The notes beneath the pieces are model-generated. The model was not told where the DNA came from, ran no database searches, and saw only the letters and a program-made list of their open reading frames with translations. Positions 43,742 through 51,797 of a stretch of 64,000 nt of DNA are shown here, in pieces; position 1 is the first letter of the stretch, and every line of letters begins with the position of its first letter. A program made the position numbers and the translations under genes. This DNA comes from Micavibrio_B sp964633355. Lineage in GTDB: Bacteria > Pseudomonadota > Alphaproteobacteria > Micavibrionales > Micavibrionaceae. Where the stretch lies: positions 1 through 64,000 of the forward strand of contig CAZWGO010000005.1 of NCBI GenBank assembly GCA_964633355.1, given 5' to 3'.

Positions 43742-44074
43742 ATGGCCACCGCAAAAAAGAAAACCACCCCCAAGAAACAGGCAACGAAGAAACCTGCGCC
43801 GACACCGCGCACTATGCCTGCCAAGGTCGTAAAACCCAAAGCAGAAGCCACTCAGGCCGTCACCGAACCCAAGGTCAATAAGAAAGCCCAAGTCCTCGCG
43901 CTGCTGGAACGGCCGGAAGGTGCAACCATCAACGAGATGATGAAGCTGACCGACTGGCAGAGCCACACGGTGCGCGGATTCCTTTCCATGCAGAAAAAGG
44001 CAGGAAAGAACGTCACCAGCGAACGGATTGATGGCATGCGCCGTTATTATTCAAGACTTGATGTAGCTGTATAA
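43742..44074 (+). CDS. DUF3489 domain protein
   Basis: A 110-residue protein: a Lys/Pro/Ala-rich, probably disordered N-terminus (KKKTTPKKQATKKPAPTPRT) and a winged-helix-like DUF3489 domain at residues 45-110 (KAQVLALLERPEGATINEMM, DWQSHTVRGFLSMQKKAGKN). This domain is found in alphaproteobacterial phages and genomes; a DNA-binding role is likely. It has a good site (AAAAGGAG) and is divergent from terS, so it may control phage genes. Confidence 0.82.
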   Translation: MATAKKKTTPKKQATKKPAPTPRTMPAKVVKPKAEATQAVTEPKVNKKAQVLALLERPEGATINEMMKLTDWQSHTVRGFLSMQKKAGKNVTSERIDGMRRYYSRLDVAV

Positions 44075-44105
44075 AAGCTATATCTTAATACGCAGATATA
44101 CGAGC

Positions 44106-44258
44106 TTGGCAGTAAAGGTAACTGTAGCTGCTTCTGTGACAGTATCGCTTGGGGGTGTTATCGCTCTGGTCTTTGCGTTGTTTGGAAACTTTCAACAAGG
44201 AGTATCTATCATGACTGACCTAAGTATTTGTGCGCTTGTTGGTGTGACGTTCCTGTAG
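44106..44258 (+). CDS. Possible small hydrophobic protein
   Basis: A 50-codon frame starting TTG at 44106 reads LAVKVTVAASVTVSLGGVIA then LVFALFGNFQQG and ends MTDLSICALVGVTFL before TAG. It is mostly hydrophobic, like a small membrane protein. The weakness is initiation: no site before the TTG or an internal GTG. An in-frame ATG at 44211 has an excellent AAGGAG but would give only 15 residues. Confidence 0.25.
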   Translation: MAVKVTVAASVTVSLGGVIALVFALFGNFQQGVSIMTDLSICALVGVTFL

Positions 44259-44363
44259 AGACCTGGCGGTTTCACCCCTCCAAGCGAGATCTGTAATGAA
44301 GTGATGCCTGTTATCTGAACCAAGAGAGAACGTAGGGAGGTTCGATTCCTCCCCTCTACACCC
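44255..44363 (+). ncRNA. tRNA-like structured RNA, unassigned
   Basis: GTAGAG at 44255 pairs with CTCTAC at 44354-44359, and next to it is a good T arm (GGAGG, loop TTCGATT, CCTCC). The 3' end is ACCC rather than ACCA. Between them is a 5' hairpin like a D arm and about 55 bases that I cannot fold into an anticodon arm. At about 106 bases it is too long for a normal tRNA. It could be a decayed tRNA, a tRNA-like RNA or a packaging-related structure. Confidence 0.4.
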
Positions 44364-45606
44364 TTTTCTTTTCTATTTCTTCAAATAGCTCTTTTGTAGC
44401 GGCCAAGATTGCTTTCTTGCCCGTGAATTCCTGCCAGCGTTTGACGATGACATCGGTGTATTTCGGTTCAAGCTCGATCAGGCGGGCGCGGCGTCCCGTT
44501 TTTTCGCAAGCGATCATGGTGCTACCCGAACCACCGAACGCGTCCAGCACGATATCCTTGGTCTTGCTGGAATTATGCAGGGCGCGTTCCACCAGCTCGA
44601 CTGGTTTCATGGTAGGATGCAGATCGTTTTTCACGGGCTTGTTCACGAACCAGACATCGCTCTGATCCCGCGCACCGCACCAGAAATGCTCGTGGCCGTT
44701 TTTCCAGCCATACAGGATCGGCTCGTACTGGCGTTGATAGTCGGCACGACCCAGCGTGAAGGTGTTTTTTGCCCAGATGATGAAGGTCGACCATTTGCCA
44801 CCCGCCTCGGAAAACGCGCCATGAAGCGTGTGCAGCTCCGAGGACGACATGCAGATATACATCGCGCCTTTGCAGACCATCATCAAATTGGTGCAAACAT
44901 CATAAAGAAATGCGCCAAAATCTGCACCCAGATTGTCATTTTGTATCGGGCGGGATTTGCCGCGCATCTTGTCCTTGGCCGAGTTCGCATAATTGACGTT
45001 GTACGGCGGATCGGTGAACACCATGTCGGCCAGCTCCTCGCCCAGCAGGGTCTGGTAGCTGTCGATCAGCGTGGAATCCCCACACAGGATTTTGTGATCG
45101 CCACACAGCCACAGATCACCCAGCACGCTGACAGGCGTTTCAGGAATTTCCGGTGCGGCGTTTTCATCAGTCAGGCCTTCTCCATCACTGTCTCCGTTGA
45201 GGAAAGCGTCCAGCTCATCATCGTTGAATCCCAAAAGGCCAAGGTCAAATTCATCACTATCCAGCGCCAAAAGCTCCTGTCGCAGCAATTCATCGTTCCA
45301 TCCTGCGTTTTCAGTGATCTTGTTGTCGGCGATGATCAGCGCACGGCGTTGTACTTCGTTCAGATGCTTTAGGCGGATGGCTGGAACTTCTTTCACGCCC
45401 AGCATGCGGGCGGCCATCACACGGCCATGCCCAGCGATAATGCCGCCGTCATCGCCGATCAGGATCGGGTTCACAAAACCGAATTCCGTCATCGATCCCG
45501 CGATTTGCGCCACCTGTGCATCCGAATGAGTGCGGGCATTCTTGGCATACGGGATCAGGTGATCAACGGAAATATATTCGACATTCAGTTGAACATCATT
45601 GCTCAT
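44356..45606 (-). CDS. DNA methyltransferase with ParB-type N-terminal domain
   Basis: A 416-residue fusion. Residues 8-110 are a ParB/Srx-like nuclease domain (EYISVDHLIPYAKNARTHSD, GHGRVMAARMLGVKEVPAIR); residues 160-410 are an N6-adenine or N4-cytosine methyltransferase with the catalytic TDPPYNVNY, and the SAM site DAFGGSGSTMIACEKTGR near the C-terminus. It is the typical phage orphan methyltransferase that protects phage DNA from host restriction. It shares one base with the cytosine methyltransferase upstream. Confidence 0.88.
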   Translation of the reverse strand: MSNDVQLNVEYISVDHLIPYAKNARTHSDAQVAQIAGSMTEFGFVNPILIGDDGGIIAGHGRVMAARMLGVKEVPAIRLKHLNEVQRRALIIADNKITENAGWNDELLRQELLALDSDEFDLGLLGFNDDELDAFLNGDSDGEGLTDENAAPEIPETPVSVLGDLWLCGDHKILCGDSTLIDSYQTLLGEELADMVFTDPPYNVNYANSAKDKMRGKSRPIQNDNLGADFGAFLYDVCTNLMMVCKGAMYICMSSSELHTLHGAFSEAGGKWSTFIIWAKNTFTLGRADYQRQYEPILYGWKNGHEHFWCGARDQSDVWFVNKPVKNDLHPTMKPVELVERALHNSSKTKDIVLDAFGGSGSTMIACEKTGRRARLIELEPKYTDVIVKRWQEFTGKKAILAATKELFEEIEKKRV

Positions 45607-46742
45607 CAGATTGTTTCTCCAAAAGTTGTTGTTGCTGCTCTAGAAATGAGAGTGCGCCATGCATAAGCGGCAGCCAGCGGCACGACACCGTTTCCACCAG
45701 CGCGAATTCTGTCCACCCGATAGGCCAGCCCATCAGCCATTCGACAAATTGCGGGTTCAAGACTTTCTGGGACGTCGCTCCAGTCGCCTGTTGGCCCTGG
45801 GGCGAAGAGAGGGAATGCAGGCAGGCTTCGACATTCAGTGGTTTCGTGTTGCGCCTGAATTGGCTCGGCCCCGCATTGTTCTTCGCATCCTGCGTGGTGA
45901 CGGTCGGCCAGACCTTCGCCTGCGCCGACAGAGAGCCGAAACACCGATCCGTTCTGTCCCCGTTGCGTTTGAGGAAGCTGTCCTGATTTTCCGCGCTTTC
46001 CTGCGCCCTGGGTGTCAGCCACATGATCTGTTCGCGCAGATTGCTGGGACGTGTCCGTCCCGCACGCGCTCCCTCTAGCCCCAGCATCCGTTCCATCGCC
46101 TCTGGTGAACGTGGCGGCAGATGATCCATCGTGTTCGGCGTTGCCCATGTCACCACCGAAACCTCCAGTCGCCTGCGCGGGTCGCCCTTGGCTATCTCGC
46201 TCTGGCATGGCGCATGGGCCGAAGACACTCTCGCGGTAGGCCAGGATGAAGAGTCGTTCTCGTTTATGAGATGCGCCGACTTCCTCCGCTGTGAACAAGC
46301 CTGCCTTAACGCGGTAACCCAAGCTTCGAAGGTCATCGTGGACTTGTCGGAATCCCAATCGTAGATGTCCTGGGACGTTTTCGAAGAAGCACAAGGGCGG
46401 GTCGATTTCTCGCACCACGCGAAAGACATCTGGCCAGAGGTGTCTTGGGTCTTTGTCACCGAGCTGCTTGCCCGCAACACTAAAGGGCTGGCATGGATAG
46501 CCCGCAGTGATGCAATCCACGAGGCTACGCCACGGCTTGCCATCGAAGGTTCGTAAATCCGTCCAAATAGGTGCTTGATCCAGGGCGTTTTGTTCCATGC
46601 GCGTTGCCAGGATTGCTGCCGCATAGGCTTCGATCTCAACAAAACAGACTGTGCGAGAATTTGGCTGCGCCACTCTAAGTCCGAGGTCGAGTCCGCCGAC
46701 ACCGGCGCACAGGGACAGAATTGTGAAGGGACGTAAATCCAC
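45606..46742 (-). CDS. Phage DNA cytosine-5 methyltransferase
   Basis: A 378-residue C5-methyltransferase: motif I SLCAGVGGLDLGL, motif IV AGYPCQPFSVAGKQ with the catalytic Cys, ENVPGHL, RERLFILAY and a C-terminal GGNGVVPLAAAYAWRTL. There is no endonuclease next to it, so it is probably an anti-restriction orphan. It starts with GTG at 46742 after AAGGA. A long frame antiparallel in codons (45596-46816, same strand) is a shadow. Confidence 0.87.
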   Translation of the reverse strand: MDLRPFTILSLCAGVGGLDLGLRVAQPNSRTVCFVEIEAYAAAILATRMEQNALDQAPIWTDLRTFDGKPWRSLVDCITAGYPCQPFSVAGKQLGDKDPRHLWPDVFRVVREIDPPLCFFENVPGHLRLGFRQVHDDLRSLGYRVKAGLFTAEEVGASHKRERLFILAYRESVFGPCAMPERDSQGRPAQATGGFGGDMGNAEHDGSSAATFTRGDGTDAGARGSACGTDTSQQSARTDHVADTQGAGKRGKSGQLPQTQRGQNGSVFRLSVGAGEGLADRHHAGCEEQCGAEPIQAQHETTECRSLPAFPLFAPGPTGDWSDVPESLEPAICRMADGLAYRVDRIRAGGNGVVPLAAAYAWRTLISRAATTTFGETI

Positions 46743-46763
46743 ACGTTGTTCCTTGAACCTTTT

Positions 46764-46866
46764 GGGTGCGCAGTCACAAAAAGGCGGGTGCGCACTTCTG
46801 GGTGCGCACCTTTCAAAGCCCTTATTTCCTGCTGTTTTTGGGGTCAGGTGCGCAAACTGCGCACCC
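46764..46866. repeat. GGTGCGCA repeat cluster upstream of the methyltransferase
   Basis: Copies of G/AGGTGCGCA occur at 46764, 46786, 46800 and 46846, with an inverted copy at 46858-46866; the last two form a perfect 8-bp palindrome around AAC (46847-46865). The cluster lies between the methyltransferase start and the copper cassette, with matching AGTCACA/TGTGACT arms outside it. It looks like an array of protein-binding sites, perhaps operators of the methyltransferase operon. Confidence 0.6.
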
Positions 46867-46965
46867 AGAAAAAAAGTCTGTGACTAAAAAAGTCATGCGC
46901 CTTAGCCCGCCGCATAGGGGCGAAGTGTTCCGAGTACCTTTTTGCCTTTTCCACCACGCCTCATA

Positions 46966-46996
46966 TGCAAAAAGCCACGCGGTGAGGCGTGGCTTC
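46966..46996 (-). terminator. Second terminator after the copper cassette
   Basis: On the minus strand GCCACGC and GCGTGGC pair around a 6-base loop and are followed by five Ts. It lies about 90 bases past the copA stop and seems to back up the first terminator, shielding phage genes downstream. Confidence 0.7.
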
Positions 46997-47032
46997 GAAT
47001 GCAATGATCGCGATGATAGGTATTAGAATGGC

Positions 47033-47080
47033 AAAAAATGTTCGCCTTGTCCGTAACGATTGTGTCCGAACATTTTTTTA
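47033..47080. terminator. Terminator of the copper operon
   Basis: AAATGTTCG and CGAACATTT pair across a 22-base loop, with T-runs on both sides, so it can work in either direction. It lies immediately after the copA stop at 47084. The long loop makes it less ideal than the others. Confidence 0.6.
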
Positions 47081-47083
47081 TCC

Positions 47084-49516
47084 CTACAGCTTGATCATTC
47101 TTAGGCGCAAGGCGTTCAGGATGACGCTTACAGACGACAGTGACATCGCAGCAGCAGCCATGATCGGACTGAGCAATAGGCCGAACACGGGGTACAGAAC
47201 GCCAGCGGCCACCGGCACGCCTGCCACGTTATAAGCAAACGCGAAGAACAGGTTCTGCCGGATGTTGCTCATCACAGCTTCCGAGAGGACACGTGCCTTG
47301 GCAATGCCCATAAGATCGCCCCGCAAGAGGGTGATACCTGCGCTCTCCATTGCTACGTCCGTACCTGTACCCATGGCAATGCCGATGTCGGCAGCAGCGA
47401 GAGCGGGTGCGTCATTCGTGCTGTCACCAGCCATCGCAACGACACGGCCTTTGTCCCGCAGCTCTTTAACGATACGGCTTTTGTCTTCGGGCAGGACTTC
47501 CGCTTCCACTTCGTCAATTCCCAGCTTACGGGCAACAGCCAAGGCCGTTGTTTTATTATCGCCCGTCAGCATCACCACATGAATTCCGGCAGCCCGTAAT
47601 TCTTTAATGGCTTGCGGTGTGGTTTCCTTGATCGGGTCGGCAATAGCCAGTAATCCGGCAGCCTTGCCATCCACGGCAGCAAAGATAACGGTTGCGCCGT
47701 CTTGTCTCAGCTCATCGCCTTGTTTTTCAAGATGGGAAACATCGATCTTCAGCTCGGTCATCATTTTGATATTACCGAGTGCCACGGAACGGCCACCCAC
47801 CTTGCCAACAACGCCTTTTCCTGTCGGAGAGTCGAAGTCTTCAGCTTTGGCAATGGCCAGACCTTTTTCCTGTGCGGCCACGACCACGGCATGCGCCAGC
47901 GGGTGTTCGCTCGGCTGTTCCAGCGACGCAGCAAAAGAAAGCAGATCATCTTCAGACAAACCTTCGGCAACAATTTTTGTGACTCTTGGCTTACCTTCCG
48001 TCAGCGTTCCGGTTTTATCGACAACCAGCGTATCGACTTTCTCCATGCGTTCGAGGGATTCAGCATTTTTAATCAAAACGCCAGCCTGCGCCCCACGGCC
48101 TACACCAACCATGATCGACATTGGTGTGGCCAAGCCTAAAGCACACGGACAAGCGATAATCAGAACGCTCACCGCCGCAATCAAGCCATAGCTCAAAGCG
48201 GGTGACGGGCCGAATACCGCCCAGACGACAAATGCAATGATAGCAACCAGCATAACTACTGGTACAAACCATGCGGAAACATGGTCGGCCATGCGCTGAA
48301 TAGGCGCACGACTGCGTTGAGCCTCGGCCACCATCTGCACGATGCGCGACAGCATGGTATCGCCGCCCACGCGTTCGGCACGCATGATAAAGCCGCCTGT
48401 CTGGTTCATCGTGCCACCAATGACACTTGCGCCGTTTTCTTTGACGGTCGGCATGGATTCACCTGTCACCATCGACTCATCAATCGCGCTTTTGCCCTCG
48501 ACAATGGTACCGTCGATCGGCACGGCTTCGCCAGGACGCACCCGCAAATGGTCGCCAACATGAACGTGGTTCAGCGGAATATCTTCTTCCGTACCGTCCT
48601 CATTGATGCGACGGGCAATTTTCGGGGAGAGGTTCAGAAGCGCACGAATAGCGCCACCCGTTTTCTCACGCGCCCGCAATTCCAGAACCTGTCCCAAAAG
48701 AACAAGAACGGTGATAACGGCAGCGGCTTCGAAGTAAACCGGAACCGAGCCATCCGCCCGCCAGAATCCTTCAGGGAAGACGCTTGGCGTTAAGGTAGCC
48801 ACGATACTGTAGAGCCACGCCACACCCGTACCAATAGCAATCAAGGTGAACATATTTAGGTTGCGGGTTTTGACCGAAGCCCAGCCACGCGTAAAGAACG
48901 GCAAACCAGCCCAGAGGACGACAGGCGTTGCCAGAGCAAGCTGTATCCAGTTGGAGAGCGTGCCTGTAATGAAGTGCATATTCATCAAGTGCGAACCCAT
49001 TTCCAAGGCGAAAACAGGCAATGTCAGAACGAGGCCAATCCAGAAGCGGCGCGTCATATCAATCAATTCATGGCTTGGCCCTTCCTCGCCCGTCATGATT
49101 TCCGGCTCCAGCGCCATACCACAAATAGGGCATGTCCCAGGGCCGACCTGCCGTATTTGCAGGTGCATCGGGCAAATGAAAATGGTTCCTGCGGGTGCAT
49201 CGACAGGCGCCTTGGCATGATGCCCGTGCTTGTGGGTTGAGCAGCAAGCACCATGTGCATGCTCCTTTGGCTCTTCCTGTTTGTGGGTGGAGCAGCACGA
49301 GCCGTGCGCAGCCTCTTGAGGCTCATGTTTGTGCGTAGAACAGCATGAACCTTGCCCAGCTTCTTTTTCCTGATGCGCTTTCTTGTGGCCACAACCGCAT
49401 CCGTGTGAGGCTTCTTCTTTTGCTGGCTGCGCCTGGCCGTGCTGGGAACAGCATGAGCCTTTTTCTTCTTTTTTATGATTGTGATGATCATGGTTATGGT
49501 GATCGTGATTGCTCAT
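47084..49516 (-). CDS. copA: Copper-exporting P1B-type ATPase with Cys/His repeat tail
   Basis: An 810-residue Cu(I) exporter in the inner membrane. Residues 1-110 are extraordinary: HDHHNHDHHNH, then five units such as GSCCSQHG, GCGCGHKK, GSCCSTHKHE, GSCCSTHKQE and GACCSTHKHG. A heavy-metal-binding TRASH-like domain follows (FICPMHLQIRQVGPGTCPIC). The ATPase core has eight membrane helices, TGES, the ion-binding CPC in IACPCALGLATP, the phosphorylated DKTGTLTEGKP, HP in SEHPLAHA and GDSTNDAPAL. The usual GMxCxxC HMA domains are missing and replaced by this tail. Its gene follows csoR by 11 bases. Confidence 0.93.
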   Translation of the reverse strand: MSNHDHHNHDHHNHKKEEKGSCCSQHGQAQPAKEEASHGCGCGHKKAHQEKEAGQGSCCSTHKHEPQEAAHGSCCSTHKQEEPKEHAHGACCSTHKHGHHAKAPVDAPAGTIFICPMHLQIRQVGPGTCPICGMALEPEIMTGEEGPSHELIDMTRRFWIGLVLTLPVFALEMGSHLMNMHFITGTLSNWIQLALATPVVLWAGLPFFTRGWASVKTRNLNMFTLIAIGTGVAWLYSIVATLTPSVFPEGFWRADGSVPVYFEAAAVITVLVLLGQVLELRAREKTGGAIRALLNLSPKIARRINEDGTEEDIPLNHVHVGDHLRVRPGEAVPIDGTIVEGKSAIDESMVTGESMPTVKENGASVIGGTMNQTGGFIMRAERVGGDTMLSRIVQMVAEAQRSRAPIQRMADHVSAWFVPVVMLVAIIAFVVWAVFGPSPALSYGLIAAVSVLIIACPCALGLATPMSIMVGVGRGAQAGVLIKNAESLERMEKVDTLVVDKTGTLTEGKPRVTKIVAEGLSEDDLLSFAASLEQPSEHPLAHAVVVAAQEKGLAIAKAEDFDSPTGKGVVGKVGGRSVALGNIKMMTELKIDVSHLEKQGDELRQDGATVIFAAVDGKAAGLLAIADPIKETTPQAIKELRAAGIHVVMLTGDNKTTALAVARKLGIDEVEAEVLPEDKSRIVKELRDKGRVVAMAGDSTNDAPALAAADIGIAMGTGTDVAMESAGITLLRGDLMGIAKARVLSEAVMSNIRQNLFFAFAYNVAGVPVAAGVLYPVFGLLLSPIMAAAAMSLSSVSVILNALRLRMIKL

Positions 49517-49527
49517 GTCGTGGCTCC

Positions 49528-49815
49528 TTATTCGTCAAACTTTGAAAATAGGCTTGTAACTTCTTCGATAGATTTCATGCGGCCAGCCTCGTCAGTGCCT
49601 TCCATGACGTTGATGACGCAGGACGACAGGTGGCGGCGCAAGATCTCGACCTCAACTCCCTTAACGGCAGAACGAACGGCCCGCAGCTGGGAGAGAATCT
49701 CAGGGCAATAACGGCCATCTTCGACCATTTTCTTAACGCCTTCGATCTGTCCTGCAATACGGTTCAAACGCTTTATCTCCGCGTCATGGGATGGATGTTT
49801 ATGGTGCGCCATCAA
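49528..49815 (-). CDS. csoR: CsoR-family copper-sensing repressor
   Basis: A 95-residue DUF156 repressor. Cys37, His62 and Cys66 (GRYCPEI and RRHLSSC) match the C-H-C Cu(I) site of CsoR, rather than the His-first site of nickel/cobalt RcnR. HPSHDAEIKRLNRIAGQIEG is the DNA-contacting N-terminal helix. It releases DNA on binding Cu(I), freeing csoR-copA transcription; a palindrome over its own promoter is the likely operator. It is the only metal regulator visible in the window. Start 49815 or the next Met. Confidence 0.9.
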   Translation of the reverse strand: MMAHHKHPSHDAEIKRLNRIAGQIEGVKKMVEDGRYCPEILSQLRAVRSAVKGVEVEILRRHLSSCVINVMEGTDEAGRMKSIEEVTSLFSKFDE

Positions 49816-49831
49816 ATACCTCTGTGCATGT

Positions 49832-49876
49832 TATATACCTTATAGGGGTATATAGTATATTTGCACCTTTCGTCAA
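49832..49876 (-). promoter_or_regulatory. csoR-copA promoter with CsoR operator
   Basis: TTGACG (49871-49876 on the minus strand) is a good -35 element; a TATATA-like -10 lies 16-17 bases on. Over it is a palindrome of 8-bp arms, TATATACC and GGTATATA, with a 7-base centre (49832-49854). A G/C tract within an AT palindrome is the known form of CsoR/RcnR-class operators, and its place over the -10 suits repression. Confidence 0.7.
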
Positions 49877-49956
49877 GATGGCCTTTAAAGGGATAAAGGG
49901 CGCAGCCAAGTCGCCACGCCCTCTATCTTATTGTTTCTAAAGTATTTTCATTATTT

Positions 49957-50328
49957 CTATCTGCTTGAATAAACTGGAACCCGATAGGATTTCAGATTTT
50001 CTGCACTCTCGAAATAAAACGCACGCCCATCGGCAGTTTGGCCAATAACGGCTTCTGCCTTATCGACCTGCTTGCCACTTACGGGATCGGTTGCCATGCG
50101 GACAGTGATGTCTTTTGCAAGACGCTCCTTACACATATGGCAGCAGCCGTAATAGGTTTTCCCGTTCACCTCGACCGGAATCTGGGGCTTGGCAAAGACA
50201 GCGTCATTGACCATACACACAAGCTCGGTTTTAACAGGTGTCAGGGCGACCCCCTCAGCGGCCTTGTCCTGTGCCATTGCTGGCACAGCAAACAAAGCCA
50301 AAGCGATTGCGAATAAAAATCCTTTCAT
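49957..50328 (-). CDS. Exported TRASH/YHS-type metal-binding protein
   Basis: A 123-residue periplasmic protein with signal peptide MKGFLFAIALALFAVPAMA. It shows two related halves: LVCMVNDAVFAKPQIPVEVN then YYGCCHMCKERL with four cysteines arranged as in TRASH metal-binding domains, then DPVSGKQVDKAEAVIGQTAD, a YHS-like unit in which the usual DPVCGM Cys is Ser. It probably binds Cu in the periplasm. It is last in the pcoA-side transcript, 11 bases after the cupredoxin-CusF gene. Confidence 0.7.
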   Translation of the reverse strand: MKGFLFAIALALFAVPAMAQDKAAEGVALTPVKTELVCMVNDAVFAKPQIPVEVNGKTYYGCCHMCKERLAKDITVRMATDPVSGKQVDKAEAVIGQTADGRAFYFESAENLKSYRVPVYSSR

Positions 50329-50339
50329 TGCATCCTCCC

Positions 50340-51032
50340 TTAGTTTGCCTTGTTGATTTTCACGACGATGAAGTCATCTTCGCCTTGCGGTTTCAGCGAG
50401 AATGTTACGGCATCACCAGCTTTGAAGCCAGACAGGTCAACGCCCTTCGCTACAGAGAACTCCATCTTCATCTTCGGCCAGCTCAATGCTTTGATCGGGT
50501 CGTGCGTGATATTGATGGAGCCTTTACCGGCATCGATGCTGTTGATTTTGCCGGTGGCCGCTATCGCGTCTGCTGCAACCTGACCCTTATCACCAGAACT
50601 TTGGCTTGCGGCCTTGGCGCTCGGTGTATGGTGGCCCATTTTGACAGTTTCGCCAGGCTTCGACGGCGTGCCGACAATCAGCGTCCCTCTCATGCCCAGA
50701 GCTTCATGCGGGTGGCAGTGGAAGCTATATGTCCCAGGAACGGTAAAGGTATAAGAGAACTTCTCACCTTCCTTTTCATGGGTTTCGCTCATGATCATTT
50801 CATCAACGCCTTTAGGCACCGAGTCAAACATGACATCGTGCATATCGTCTTGCGCGTTAACAAACGTCACCGTATCCCCTGGCTGGATCGTCAGCTTTTC
50901 TGGGGAAAAGTAGTACGGTTTATCACCAGCAGGATCGCTGACTTCCTTGATGACCCACTCTTTGGCAAAGGCGGGACTTGCAAACATTGCAAGCGCAATG
51001 ACAGGGGCAATGGTTAGCATCAGTTTTTTCAT
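50340..51032 (-). CDS. Cupredoxin-CusF fusion protein
   Basis: A 230-residue periplasmic protein with signal peptide MKKLMLTIAPVIALAMFASP. Residues 24-125 are a cupredoxin with the type 1 copper ligands (DDMHDVMF and FHCHPHEALGM: His, Cys, His, Met). After a linker, residues 155-230 are a CusF domain: ITHDPIKALSWPKMKMEF has His, Trp, Met, Met exactly placed for Cu(I)/Ag(I) binding. One protein thus has an electron-transfer-like copper site and a metallochaperone site. ATG 51032 rather than 51056 is chosen for the signal peptide. It may pass copper to CopB or the oxidase. Confidence 0.85.
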   Translation of the reverse strand: MKKLMLTIAPVIALAMFASPAFAKEWVIKEVSDPAGDKPYYFSPEKLTIQPGDTVTFVNAQDDMHDVMFDSVPKGVDEMIMSETHEKEGEKFSYTFTVPGTYSFHCHPHEALGMRGTLIVGTPSKPGETVKMGHHTPSAKAASQSSGDKGQVAADAIAATGKINSIDAGKGSINITHDPIKALSWPKMKMEFSVAKGVDLSGFKAGDAVTFSLKPQGEDDFIVVKINKAN

Positions 51033-51065
51033 GGTTTTCTCCTTTTGTGTAAACATGAATGGTTG

Positions 51066-51797
51066 TTAGAACATCAAGCGCAAACCGATTGCGCCTACGA
51101 CTTCATCGCTATCTTCGCCATTGTTTTTGGCAATGGATGAGGTTTCACCAAATTTTCGGCCATAGCTGATATCCACATATGGCGCGAATTTTCGGGTGAT
51201 CTCATAACGGGTTTGAAGGCCGATTTTGCCATCACTAATGCCCGCCCCAATGTCACGATCAGGTACGTCCTGAGCGAACAGGTTGATTTCTGCGTAAGGT
51301 TGCAGGATCAACTTCTGGGTCAGCAAGAGATCGTTCTCCTGCCGAATGTTCGCACTGACATCACCTTCCTCGCTGATAAACAGGTGCGCTTCCGTTTCAA
51401 AGAAGTACGGCGCAAGACCGTTCACACCGATAACGGCATAGGCTGTTGATTTTGGTTCAACATCATACCGCACACCGATTTGCGCATCCCAGAACGTGGA
51501 AATATTGCGGCTGTAGAGCGCCCAGAATTCGGCGTCCTCCAATTTGCCATCCGTATGTCCACCTTCGCTTTTCAGCCAGAGTTTGTTTTCGTCGGTGCCG
51601 ACCCAGCCATCCAAATGCCAGGAGGCCACGCCGCTTTCGTTGCCAACGCCATAGTCGGTTTCCAACCGGAACATATGGAAGATCTGACCGCCATGCTCTT
51701 TCGCCATGTCGTGGCTCATATTCTCTTCAGCCAGTGCATGGGTTGTAAGAGCGGAGGTCAATAGTGTCGCTAGAAGTAGTGTTTTAATGGTGCGCAT
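51066..51797 (-). CDS. pcoB: Copper resistance outer-membrane protein CopB
   Basis: A 243-residue outer-membrane beta barrel of the CopB/PcoB family: signal peptide MRTIKTLLLATLLTSALTTH to ALA, then HMFRLETDYG, ASWHLDGWVGTDENKLWLKS, EGGHTDGKLEDAEFWALYSR and a C-terminal GAIGLRLMF with terminal Phe as in porins. The Met/His-rich insertion common in some CopB proteins is nearly absent (MSHDMAKEHG). Start 51797 has GGAGG seven bases upstream, inside the end of the oxidase gene, so the two are translationally coupled. Confidence 0.88.
   Translation of the reverse strand: MRTIKTLLLATLLTSALTTHALAEENMSHDMAKEHGGQIFHMFRLETDYGVGNESGVASWHLDGWVGTDENKLWLKSEGGHTDGKLEDAEFWALYSRNISTFWDAQIGVRYDVEPKSTAYAVIGVNGLAPYFFETEAHLFISEEGDVSANIRQENDLLLTQKLILQPYAEINLFAQDVPDRDIGAGISDGKIGLQTRYEITRKFAPYVDISYGRKFGETSSIAKNNGEDSDEVVGAIGLRLMF

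Noticed and set aside
44211..44258. 15-residue peptide gene with a perfect ribosome-binding site
   Set aside because: Too short to support alone; it is in frame with the longer hydrophobic mini-ORF already listed at low confidence.
44255..44363. Ordinary tRNA gene
   Set aside because: Acceptor and T arms look right, but there is no anticodon arm, the length is about 106 bases and the end is ACCC; listed only as tRNA-like.
45596..46816. 406-codon open frame on the minus strand overlapping the cytosine methyltransferase
   Set aside because: It overlaps the clear C5-methyltransferase in another frame, and its product has no motif and an odd Ser/Arg/Trp-rich make-up.
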